The notes under the pieces: model-generated
Database searches by the model: none
The model's input: only the letters and a program-made list of their open reading frames with translations
Told to the model about the DNA's origin: nothing
Shown: positions 11,585 through 22,627 of the stretch, one piece after another
How the letters are laid out: every line of letters starts with the position of its first letter
How positions within the stretch are numbered: the stretch's first letter is position 1
Made by a program: the position numbers and the translations under genes
Assembly: GCA_021292105.1 (NCBI GenBank)
Contig: CM037874.1
Location: forward strand, 58,506,539-58,570,538
DNA length: 64,000 nucleotides
From: Anadara kagoshimensis
Taxonomy: Eukaryota > Mollusca > Bivalvia > Arcoida > Arcidae
Direction of reading: 5' to 3'

Positions 11585-12028
11585 AGAATTCAATTAATAC
11601 AATACTAACAGCTACACAACTGGTCAGATCGATGACAGTGTGATGGATAGACATCTTAGAAATTACCACAGATGGACAATTAAAAAAAAAAATAATAAAA
11701 ATATCATGAATTTTTTATGTTTAGCAAAAACAAAACAATTTTTACTCTGGAAGGGGTCATTAATAATAATCCCTTATTCTAACAAATGACCCCATTGTTA
11801 GGGTATTAGCTGGGCTTATTTTTACATGAATGCGAAAATGATAATTTTATAGTGTTTCAAAGGAAAGTTTTTGAAAATGAATTCATCTGATTGAACACTG
11901 ACAAAATATTCACAGGAATATATCCAGTAGAATTTCAATTATACCTTACTTTCAGCTACATAACTTGGATCTGACTAATGACAATCTCTGATCCAACAAC
12001 AAAATGGATTAACAAAATGGACAACAAA
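11585..12028 (+). repeat. Two decayed copies of the terminal exon of the LRR gene
   Basis: The last exon and 3' flank (about 11415-11515; 'attaataccatattaacagc', 'tacacaacctgtc', 'gatggacaatt') recur at about 11585-11682 and again, more diverged, at about 11930-12028. Each is preceded by a related 'ttcacaggaatatat' segment. No acceptor or open frame makes them obvious exons, so they are read as 3'-end duplications. Confidence 0.75.
11694..11699 (+). terminator. Candidate polyadenylation signal of the LRR gene
   Basis: AATAAA 223 bp after the stop codon, in an A-rich stretch. Other AATAAA sites exist further on, so this choice is tentative. Confidence 0.4.
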
Positions 12029-12644
12029 ATTAAAAAGATAAAGACAAAACTAAAGAAGTGTTGCCAGAATATTTAAATTGATTAGAAAGATTACCATTAT
12101 CTGTTCGAAATACATATGTGATATTTTGGATATAAAAATGAAAGACTCTAAGGAATATTCTTATCAGTAGAAAATTGTCAATATTTTAAGGGATCATAAA
12201 GATTCTTACCAAGTGCAAATGATAATTATTGTTTCTTTGTCTGAATGATGGCTGATTATTTCATGGAAATGAAAGGATTTCAACAGGATGATGCATTAGC
12301 ATATTATAATAATATTAATATCAATTTAACAGCTTAAATTTGGATGAAAAAGGGAATTTCTTGAAAAGAACATACAATAATAGTTGCAATCTTTTTTAAA
12401 TATCAGTTTATTGTCATTTTAATTCTAGTTTTGGTGCTTAGATATGTTTAAGTAATTTTGTTTATTTTGGAGAAATGTTTCAATTTCTTTTTAGTCTGAT
12501 TTACTTGTAGTCCACTGAACCAACATTTTATTTTTGTGTAACTGGAGATTTATAGGAAAAAGTGGACATTGCTTCATAAAACAAAGTAATCTGGCCAATA
12601 TCAATCGATATTAATTAAAAGTCGAGCATGGATCAGTAGAAATA

Positions 12645-12828
12645 CAGTCCAACCTGCCTTAAAGACCACCACTATATAAGGACCACTTGCTTATAAAGGT
12701 CAATACAATTGTATCACAATTGTTCTTTATTCATATTATTTGAACCTGTATGTAAAGGTCATCTGCCCATAAAGGACACTTTTACTGGTTCCCTTGGGTG
12801 GCCTTTATAGACAGGTTTGACTGTATAG
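12645..12828. repeat. CAGTCAAACCTG-type MITE, copy 2
   Basis: It starts 'acagtccaacctgccttaaa' and ends 'ctttatagacaggtttgact' followed by 'gtata'. The ends are imperfect inverted repeats of about 28 bp. This is the clearest complete copy. Confidence 0.85.
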
Positions 12829-14555
12829 TTTAGGTAGTGTCCCACGCTGCCAGTAAGAGTATGGTAAGGAAGTAATCATTGTTTTTAATATTTGTTATCC
12901 TTATTACCATTTTTGCCGAGAAATTTCAAGATTTTACTAATGGAAGTCATCAGACCAACCAAGACTCTCTCTTTCTCCACTAACAAGACCAGACATAAAA
13001 TGGGGGATTTAGTGGGCTGGTATGTCAGACTCTTTAATAACAATTTTGTTGTGTTGTTATATTGTTCTGTCTATAATTACAAATGTACATCTTTATACTT
13101 GTGTTTAAAAATTGAACATGTATATGTAGGCTGTATGTTTTTAGAAAAATTCAAAAATTTTCCCCAAAAAATTATTTTCTTAAAATGTTGTTCATATTTG
13201 CTTTATTTATTTATTTATTAATTCAAAGTTATATATATTTATTAACTTATTGATTTATGTCAGTTTATTTATTTGTGTATTTATCTATTGATATATTTTC
13301 ACTATCACATTGTTATATTTAGCTCACCTGCGCAAAGCCCAGATGATTTGATTCATGCCCAGGAGTGAACATTGTGAACATGATGGGTACCTAATGAATG
13401 TTTTTCTATATTTATAACCCCCACAAACTAGTTTGAGGGGGTATATAGGAATCATTTTGTCTGTGCATCCATGTAAAATAGTGTCAGGGCCTTGAACCAA
13501 GGTCATATCAGAAAAGGTCAAGGTCGTGGGAAAACATTAAATATTGGGGGCAGGGGAGAAAGTATTTGGCTCTCAAGAGACAGTTTTAGTTTCATTTGTT
13601 TTTGGCTAGAGTTGATGGTGAGATTATTTTTAAACAACTGCATCATATGTCCGGCCACTTTCAGATCTGGATGCTGTGTGGGTGGGTGGGTATGTGTGTG
13701 TGTGATTTGCATGGCATTTATATATATGTGGGTAGTTAAAGTGTCAAATTTATACTTTATATTACAATTACATTGTTTTATATTTCCTGTAAGTTTCCTC
13801 TGCAATATTCCCTTTAGCAATACAATACATATTAACTAAGGGATTGTGCATTACAGAATTATGAGGGTCTATAGGGCTCGTAAGAAATCTTTGATTGTGT
13901 TTCCGGATATGAAAGCCTTCCCTGCAATTTGATGTTGGACAACAGACGTTATAATTAGCTTCTTCAAATGATCAATTGATTAGTTATGTAATTCCTTATA
14001 ATTTCAAATCAGACCTAATGTTCATGTATTCAGAAATCACAATTTAACAAATTGGTCAGATGACCTGACATACAGACCAGACTGTCTTGGAGATATTCTT
14101 TACTTTTCTTTCTTATTTTTTAAACTACATTGTATATTCGATAATTAATTAAAGTACATGTATTAAAAGAGAGAACCTGGATTAAATCACTGACACCATA
14201 AATAAATAAATATGAACAAACACAAGACAAGGGATTTTATGAATTTATATAACTATATCACTCTCAAATGGACTAAAGTCAATGTAGTTATCGTGACAAT
14301 AGACTGTCTAGTAGTCTTTAAGCCAGATCATTCCTTGATCAGGATGAAAAATTATAGAAAGTTTATAAAAATCTGACCTGTTTTTCCCACTTATTTATTA
14401 TTCAAAATACAAACTTGTATAATAATTTTGAAAGATTTTAAAAAAAGAAACATTGTTAACTGTATAAAACAGAACAAGTTTATTTTTATTAAAGATTTTA
14501 TATGGTATTATTGTTATAAAATAAATATTTTGTGACATTGTAATGAAGATTTGTG

Positions 14556-14655
14556 ATAAACATTTGTATAACTTTGACTCTATTATAAACGTTTGTACGA
14601 CTTTGACTCTGTGTTAAACGTTTGTACGACTTTGACTCTGTGATAAACATTTGTA
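14556..14655. repeat. Short tandem repeat (unit about 33 bp)
   Basis: Three to four copies of 'aaacgtttgtacgactttga'. Confidence 0.85.
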
Positions 14656-14864
14656 TGACTGTTACCATAATTGTATGACAAAGATTAGTGTGAATAAATT
14701 TATGATCTTATGTATTCTGTTGTACATGGTTATTATTATACCTCATATAAATCCTTTCTCCCATGCTTCACTGAGTTATTGGTTGCTAGGTGCAAGATAT
14801 ACCTGTCTTACACCCCCACCCCTCTTGTGTAAGACAAGCTACACTCTCTGTTTGGCTCGTCCTG

Positions 14865-14967
14865 ACGTCACTAAATTGATGACGTCATAGTCATTTTGTG
14901 CAAGAAAGCCAACAAAATTTGACATCATTTTCAGACGACATCAATGGTGGCATGAAAACTGAACATG
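14865..14967. repeat. Dispersed repeat shared with 2914-3008
   Basis: Both places contain 'gatgacgtcata', 'gtcaacaaaa' or a close variant, 'catcattttcag', and 'catgaaaactgaacat'. Here it is preceded by a small palindrome, 'gtcttaca...tgtaagac' (14801-14832). Confidence 0.65.
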
Positions 14968-14985
14968 CAAAATTGAAATCTAAAC

Positions 14986-15165
14986 AGTCCAACCTGCCTT
15001 AGAGGCCACCTCTATATAAGGGCCACCTGCTTATAAAAGCCAGTAGAATTCTATCCCAATTGTTCTTCATTCATATTATTTGAACCTGTATAAAGGACAC
15101 TTGCCCATAAAGTCCACTTTTACTGGTTCCCTTTAGTGGCCTTTATAAACAAATTTGACTGTAAT
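14986..15165. repeat. CAGTCAAACCTG-type MITE, copy 3
   Basis: From 'cagtccaacctgccttagag' to 'ctttataaacaaatttgact'. Same internal order as copy 2, with decayed right end. Confidence 0.8.
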
Positions 15166-15384
15166 AATTTTTCAAAATATGAAATAAAATTAATCACATC
15201 AACAGAGGACAACCACACAAAAAGTTCCTCTGCACTTTATGCAGACAAAAATTTGAACTAGATTAAATTTAATCTGTCTTCGATACTCTTTACCAAATGA
15301 TTTGGTTATACATCAACATTCTATATTGTATCCATCAATGTTAGGTCAACATCTGTAGTCAGATTGATTTATTGATTAAATAGG

Positions 15385-15712
15385 GTGTTATGTCTCAGTC
15401 AAGAATATTTAACTTATATTGAGATGTCACCAGCTATAGTTGAGGTGGCAGAAATTTTTACCTTTGCGATACACTCGAGGCAATATGCAAGGAAAGTTCT
15501 TTTGTATGCCATGCCTGTAGTGACATGGGACATAAGTATTTAAGGTCTCTTCCGAAGGAACCTGTGACTTTCATTAGTACCAATAAATGTTGATGGCTTG
15601 GCGAAAGAACAGGTACTACCCTTGGTCAGACTTGGCTGGGGTTTGAACACATGACCTCCCACATACAAAGCAAGTAATTTTTCAAACCAAGCTACTGTAG
15701 TGGTCTCTACAG
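15385..15712 (-). repeat. tRNA-derived SINE (family 2), inverted copy
   Basis: Read on the minus strand it starts with a tRNA-like head (gtagcttggtttgaaaaat, then a B-box-like ggtttgaacacat written inverted). It continues through 'gaaagtcac', 'ggtctcttccgaagg' and 'ctggtgacatctcaatataa'. The same order is found at 31895, 41160, 46972 and 48598. Confidence 0.75.
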
Positions 15713-15741
15713 TCAAAGGGCAGATAACTCTGGAATAACAT

Positions 15742-16115
15742 GGTTGGTTGGTTGAATGTTGCTTAACGTCGCATCAGCAATTTTTCAGCTATTCGCGACG
15801 AGAACTATTTAATTAATCTCTATGGATTAATCTATGAACAATTTGTGTATGCATGTGAAGTGCTAGTGTGTTGTATGGTCTGCCTTGTACTAGCGCGCAC
15901 TCAGGGCGACTTTACCGTGCTAGCTCACAGAGTCAGTACGCCGCAGACAAGCGTACCACTCCCCCAGTCCATTATACTGATACCAGGTGAATCAGTAAAG
16001 GCCAACGGTAAGGAAAATTCACTTTCCCACATGTGGTCCGAGCGGGACTCGAACTCACAGCGGTGAGAGACCCTGGATTTGAAGACTGACGTCTTATCCA
16101 TTAGGCCACCGCACC
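15742..16115 (-). mobile_element. tRNA-Arg-like SINE (family 1) with 14-bp target duplication
   Basis: A 374-bp insertion whose minus strand begins with a tRNA-like head (A box around gtggcctaatggataag; B box gagttcgagtccc). It ends in a ccaaccaacc-type tail. It is flanked by identical 14-bp repeats CTCTGGAATAACAT at 15728-15741 and 16116-16129, which is the target-site duplication of a retroposed element. Near-identical relatives lie at 32826-33202 and 58295-58664. Confidence 0.93.
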
Positions 16116-17158
16116 CTCTGGAATAACATAGTAATTATGGTACAAATTACAGGTGGTATTGGTTAGAATGCTCCTTTACACAAGTTAAGATGGAATGGTG
16201 GAGTTTACATCCTAGTCACGATGCTTTCATCAATATCGAGGCCGTCAGTTCATGGATGTTGGACAAATCTGGAGTTCATGGAGAAAACCACCAACTTTTG
16301 GCAAGCAAACTGATAAACTTTCACTAGGATCTGTCACCAGTGGTATTTGATCTTAGGCAATAAGAGAGTGGAATCTGAACCTAGGTGATGAGAGGTGTCT
16401 TGATCCTTAAGTCCATGCTTAGGAACACTTAGTTACTATGGCCCAAAGATGAAATGGTAGAGAAAACCAGAACACCCAGAAATAACCACTATATTTCATC
16501 TGAATTGATAACATTTTAGCCAAACCACAATAATAAGAAAGAGTGACAATGTATGAATTTTACAATTTTTATTTTCAAAATTATAAATACTTTAAAAGGC
16601 AGTGAATTCAAATTCTAAGAATAAATTCTGTACCTACATTACGAAAAGTAAATTCTATGTCTGAAATCATAACCCTTTACCAGATTTAAATTTATCTAAA
16701 TTTATTATCATCTTCAATTTTGTTTCTGATGATTTTGTTGTAATAAAAACAAGTATGTAAACAAACAAAGTCTTGTATTAAATGAATAATTCATAATTAT
16801 TTTTTTTTAAAAAACTTCAATTTCTTGTTTTGTTCATGCTATTTCAGACAATGAATTTTTGATTTAGTGTGTAATTCAGTGTTTCTCGAAAAAACCAATA
16901 ATCTCTGTAGATACTTTCACAGATAATTTTGTGGTGTATTTGATTTAGCATTCTTATTGCTGTGCTAAATTCACTAAAACACACTGCTAAAGTAGCTATA
17001 CTACCACTTAGATAAAACAAAACATAATTGCTCAATACAAATCAAATGTCTCTTTGGATGTAAGATATTGCAAAGTTACATAATGGAAGTCAACATCCGA
17101 CTTCACCGAAAATGAATTTTTTCACAGTTTTACAGTATCACAATTTTCAAGGCATACT

Positions 17159-20100
17159 TTAAAGTTTTTCATCACCTTCCTCAATGTCTTTCAAACTAAC
17201 AACCTCTAACTGGCCACGCCCCTTTGTACCCTGATGGATAAGTTCATCAAGTTCTCTGAAACAACCTGGATCAACCAAAATCACCTGTTAAAATGATAAA
17301 ATAAATACCATAAAGAGTTAACTTTAATCTTATTAATCTGGCAAGGAAAGAAATGCCACTGAATGGACTAGCTGATACACAGGCAAAGCAGCAAAATGGA
17401 AGGATAGCTTTGCGGCCTCTATGGCATGCCTTCTGGTGTGGAGAGAATTAAGGTTAAGGTAAGGTAATCGAGCAACAATTTTTTTGGGGGGGATAGGATC
17501 TGCAAGTCTAGTTTGAAAGCTTTCATTCGATTCTGGATATGAAACTGTTTTCTGCAATTTGACATCAAACAACAGAAATTCTTGTCAGTTACAATTAATG
17601 ATCAACTGTATGTTGATGACATTTGAAAATTTATATAATTATTTTGATGCTTATAATCACATTGGTTGTGATCAGAAATTCACATTGGTCACATAACAAG
17701 ACTTACAAACTCTAATAATAGGAAGCCAAACTTTATTTTTTGTGATAAGAAGTTTCTGTGTTTCCAATCCATGATGACCAGCAGTTCTTTATTACAGTAT
17801 GAAAGTTTCTTTGCTCGAATCACAAGTACATATACTGATATGTATATATGATTCAAGCAAAAAAAGTTTCAGATATAACAGGACATTAAATTTAATGATG
17901 CTCTGGTATGGAGCAATAAATTGTAAAAACTATAAAAAAAAATCTATTGTTTTATATTACATGTCTGTATTTTTCGATTTTTTTAAAACTAAAATCAAAC
18001 AACTGCAAAGTTTGAAAAATTAATCCAAAGAACTTGCATGGATTCATATTTCAAAGTTTCATATTATGAATAGTTTCATGGACTAAGTAAATTGTATAGC
18101 TTAGTGGGGCCTACAAAGTGTAACACAGAATTTTACACTTTTTACAACACATTTCTGAGGTCAACTGGTAGCTGAAAATCACAATATTTCATGTATTGGG
18201 AATATTTTGATTTATGGAGTATGTTTAATTTACCATTTCTAAATCATCATCAAATTCATCCTCTTCAACTTTTGTTGCAATTTTACGAACTTTTTCTCTA
18301 ATCTTTTTACCTTCTTTCCCTGAAAAAATAAAACCTTATCAATAAAATGGATAAATCTAAAAAATAAATCATTATAGAAATGGAAATTACCGTATTTGTC
18401 TTTTGTTACAGAAAAATTAATGACATACTGCACACTGCGAAATTTGCATTTCAAAATGTCCAATTATTTCATTTTTTCAAAACAAAAGTACAATTGTTTC
18501 TTTTCTTGTAATCAATTTATAGAATTTAAAAAAAAAAGCGAGAAAAAAAAGAAGAAATAAACAAGAATGTAGCATTGCCACTCGGCTCAATTCCCCTTAC
18601 GTCAAGCCAACCCACCTGGTAATTGTATTTACCATAGCCAAAGGTATGGTTTTCTACATATGCTCTGGATTATGCCAACCATTCAAGAACTGACTGCCTG
18701 AATATAAGTGATAAAAAATCTTGACTGACGAGTAAAAAACACTATAATCAAACTCCGCTCCACTCCATCAGAGTCAACCTACCTGGTACTCGTATTCTTA
18801 GCTTCATTAATGCCCTCTGTATCTTTATTGTGTCTGTTTCCTTCATTTGTTTTATTACTTCCAATGCCTAAAATAATTAATATTTATTTATTATTTATAC
18901 AATTAATCTCCAATCTACAAAACTACAAAGAAAATAATCTTGTTCAGATTTAATTCAAGATTTATTTTCAGTTATCTCCCTTTAACCTCAGGATAATGCA
19001 TGCTTTCGTAGACATATCATAATTGAATCAACAGTTTTGAAGCAGTGTGTTTATTTTGATGAAATGCTGTTCATTTTTCTTCCTTTTAACAAAAAGTTTA
19101 CAAAACATTTGATATTTGGTCTGCTGTAAAATACAAATTTTGACTAATCTTTTGAATAAATTAACTATGTAACTCCAAACAACTGGGTTCTGATAATTTT
19201 TAATTTTGTTCAACTCACCTGCATTTTAGTGCTTTTGGTTGGTTTAACAGATATATGTAGATCTTTCATTGCCTTTTCTATCAGTGTCACTGGATATGGG
19301 CGGTTTGTCTCCGGATTCACACATTTTTCGGACACTATTGTCGCTATGTCTCTAAACATAGACTCTAACTGTGAATGTCGTTCTTTCTCAGACACTTGTA
19401 ATTCACCTTTTGCCAAGATCTGAAGAGAGAATGTTTTCATGTTTTAAGACTGTATACAGTCAAAATTGTCTATAAAGACCACCCAAGGGAACCAGTAAAA
19501 GTGGCCTTTATATACAGGTTCAAATAACCTGAATAAAAAACGATTGGGATACAATTCTACTGGCCTTTATAAGCAGGTGACCTTTATATAGAGGTGACCT
19601 GACTGTACATGAGATTTACAAATAAAACTTTACTTTGGAAAGGAGTTGACACAGGACTAATCATTCTACTCATTACAAAGAAGCTGTTTAATAAAACCAA
19701 AGATCTTCTTGGCCCCAATTCTCCACCAGGAGAGATGAAATAAGTCTGGACAGGAGCTAGATGAGTCAAGTGTAGTAATGGAGTTTTAAGCCCCAGTCAA
19801 GATTCTTTCACTTATATCGAGGCCGTCAGTTTTGGGATTGTGGATACAATGCATGATGGTTGAACTGTGTTCTCCAGGTAGACACCAGTGTGACATAAAG
19901 TTTGGTAAGTTTGGTAAATAACTGAGCAGAAATGACTGAAAATTTGAATATGGACTTTTAACCATTTCAGGAATGCAATGATAGGTTTATTTTTTGGTTT
20001 ACAAACCTTCAAAAAATTGTAATTTTTTGGTACTATGAGATAATAGATTGTATTTGAAATAACCAATGTGTGACAGTCAGTCAGTAATGTGTAACACATT

Positions 20101-22394
20101 AATACATGTACAGTATAACCTTGATTCATCGCCACCATTTGTTCAGTCAAATTTTGGCGTTATAAAGGGGTTGGCGATAAAATGAGGGAGGCTCATAAAG
20201 AAAAAACATAAACAAAATGGATTTTGGGACTTCAAAATAGTGTGGCGATAAGCAAGGTGGCAAAGTTATCGAGGGGCATTATAACGAGGTTTTACTGTAG
20301 TTCAATAAGTAGCATGTCAAATCACTCAAGTGGCCAAAAAACTGATTAATGTAAACAAATGTGCCACTCCATTTGTAACAGAAGTAAAGACAGTTACAGT
20401 AGTATAGAGAGTATAGATAAATTACACAAATCAAAACGTCAGAAATGCAACATTTTGTTATACAAGTGGTACTAGAAGCAAATTAAACTGACTGTAAGTT
20501 GTATTATCTTCTCAACATACCTTTATACAGATTTCATCATGGCTGTCTGTTTGGAAGATTTTCTTTAAATCATCAGTTTTAGCTACCTCTCCCTTAGATA
20601 CATTTGTAAACACAGTGTGTGTTTGTAACACTTCATCTATATCCGTCTCTCTGAAATAGAAAAACACAATTATCTTTAGAGTCACTCAATCATTATGATG
20701 TCAGGGATTGATTTTCCCATTTTTTATCACTTGCTAAAAAAAGCAAGTGCTGATTTTTTCTACTTGCTAAAATAAATTTTCACTTGCTAAATTTTTTAAT
20801 ATGTAATTAAACAATTTAAACAGCTAAAATACAACAAACAACTATTGGTTAGGGCCATAAGGTACAGTATTTGGCCTCTTTGTTTTCTGTCCATTATACC
20901 ACCACCGTGTAACAAATGGCCTTGGCTCAAAATTGTCCAGTGCCTTCCCACTTGTGTCAATTCTCATTCTCATGGTTTCATTGTTCAGTCTACACGTTAC
21001 TAAAAAAAGTCATAATTTGTTGACTCATGCTGGCATTGACCTTACAAGGTCGTTTAATTTTCTTGTGTATTACTCTGGGTCCATAAAACGATTTAAGGCA
21101 GGTGAAATAATCCTTGCATCAAGTGTTCTAATGATCCTGACGCTCAAAAGTGAAACTTGGCATTGAAAAAAAAAACACTTGCTAAAATTTGCCGACATGA
21201 TGTAGCTTCAACTCGCTAAATTGAAATTCCACTCGCATTTGGCGAGTATTTCCACTAACATTTGATCCCTGTGATGTATGATTGATCGTCAATCATGGGT
21301 TCCATGAAAACCAGTCAAAGGGAGATAAATCTGTCTATTAGATACATTTGTGAACAGAGCATCACTTCATCTATAACTGTGGATTTATTTTACATTCTGG
21401 ATACATCACTTACTGACCACTAATTTTAAAGTGGCATATTTAGATTATGAATATTTGATCAGGGCCACTAAGTTTTGAAAAGTTCATGGTACTCCTGGGA
21501 CATCTTTTCATTCTACCTTATTTCATGCACTGTACAGAATGTGATGTAAATTGCTCACTAAGTAATACAAGTACAGGCTTGATGATTCAATAACCAATGT
21601 CAATACAGCATTGGTCTTTAGCTTTTTAGTTTATTCTTACAATTGCATTTGGTGGTGAGACTCAGAAATTGCCAACCTTTAGAAAGAGCGGTTCATTTGG
21701 TGAATTTAGATACATGTACAATTATACAAACTATTGAGGCAAAGCTTAGATAGTCGTGGTGTTGACTTTTTCATGCCAGTCTTTAGCCTTGTGGTCACTA
21801 TGGAATGAGTTTAATCTTCATACAAGCTGCATTAGTCCCGATGCATATATTATCTAAAATACTACCAGACTTTTTAGTTGGGACCTTTTAGTCTTGAGGC
21901 AGCACTATCGCTGTTCACCTTGTAATGTTGTGTTGATCCTCTGCCAGGGTTCTTGGGGGGGATTTTTATGTGTGCCTCTACCTCCTGTTGCATGACAGGT
22001 GTTCCTATCACAGGAAGATGGTGTACAAAGATCAAGAAGAATTCAATCTGGTATTACGTTAGCATGCAGAAAAATAAAATGCCAACTAATGTGTTTGATT
22101 TTATCTTCATTGTTTCACTGCACATATATAATGTTCTACAGCCTTATGCGCCTCCAGGCGCGAAGAGGATAAGTAAGTAATATAATGTTCAGCCACAGAC
22201 ATGTTAGCTGGCAGCTTGTAATAAAAAACTGAAGAAAATAATTTCAGACTATAATTAACTCACACTTTGTTTCTCCAGGACACGACCTTATTTGGATAAC
22301 ATGCTATTTCAAAACGTTTTCCTCCTTTCTTAAGTCGAACAACAGCTACATTTGTCAAACGTTTTTGATTCGTAGGCTGGACAAGTCGAGCCAT
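17159..22394 (-). CDS. SBDS: Ribosome maturation protein SBDS
   Basis: Six exons on the minus strand, in transcript order: 22264-22394, 20521-20650, 19219-19419, 18783-18867, 18234-18319, 17159-17284. All have GT..AG sites and consistent phase, giving 252 aa (human about 250). The start [20 protein letters not shown] aligns with the family N-terminus. [14 protein letters not shown] is the conserved segment of domain [21 protein letters not shown] that of domain II, and [13 protein letters not shown] with [11 protein letters not shown] that of the C-terminal domain. SBDS works with the GTPase EFL1 to release eIF6 from late cytoplasmic 60S subunits. The gene looks intact. It is head-to-head with the clathrin-like gene and tail-to-tail with the LRR gene. 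The start was chosen because it opens the conserved domain just upstream of a compact promoter. Confidence 0.97.
19456..19606. repeat. CAGTCAAACCTG-type MITE, copy 4
   Basis: From 'cagtcaaaattgtctataaa' to 'gaggtgacctgactgta'. Inserted in SBDS intron 2, 37 bp upstream of the exon 3 acceptor. Confidence 0.85.
20700..21272. repeat. Element of about 570 bp with CAGGGAT..ATCCCTG ends
   Basis: It starts 'tcagggattgattttcccat' and ends 'acatttgatccctgtga', giving short inverted ends CAGGGATyrA. Inside are many 'cacttgctaaa' motifs. The CAGGG terminus and the similarity to 43895 suggest a non-autonomous hAT-type transposon. It lies in SBDS intron 1, which otherwise (21273-22263) shows no recognisable feature. 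Confidence 0.55.
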
Positions 22395-22627
22395 TAAATA
22401 TCTTCACCGAAGTGCGTTCTCATTTCACGATTTTGTAAATATTGAGAAATACCGGAAGTGATTAGAGATTGACATTTGTATCTCCCATCACTGAAGAGTT
22501 CTGATTGGCAGGTGCGCCAAGGATGCTGAGTTTATTATGACATTTGTGTATTGCACTGTGCATACTTGTATGTTCTCTACAAAGTCAAATCATGTCGATG
22601 CAATTTGAGGAGTTTGGCTAGTTGAAA
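22395..22627. promoter_or_regulatory. Bidirectional promoter of SBDS and the clathrin-like gene
   Basis: Only 233 bp separate the two divergent start codons. The region holds a perfect ETS/GABP-type site ACCGGAAGTG (22451-22460) and an inverted CCAAT box (attgg, 22504-22508). No convincing TATA box was seen. These are typical of divergent housekeeping promoters; that both genes use this region is inferred from geometry. Confidence 0.75.

Larger units (their letters stand above)
11700..17158. other. Intergenic region between the converging LRR and SBDS genes
   Basis: No coding exon was recognised. Besides the repeats listed separately it holds AT-rich unique sequence, a segment 'acccccacaaactagtttga' with flanks at about 13415-13600 that looks like another dispersed repeat, and at 13868-14085 a stretch with partial similarity to 17440-17640 (ggatatgaaa, ctgcaatttgaca/tgttggacaacag). 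Confidence 0.7.

Noticed and set aside
13492-13839. Opposing 115- and 100-codon frames.
   Set aside because: Low-complexity TG-rich stretch and repeat-like DNA in the intergenic region; frames on both strands without motifs.
15845-16066. 73-codon plus-strand frame.
   Set aside because: Lies wholly within an inverted SINE.
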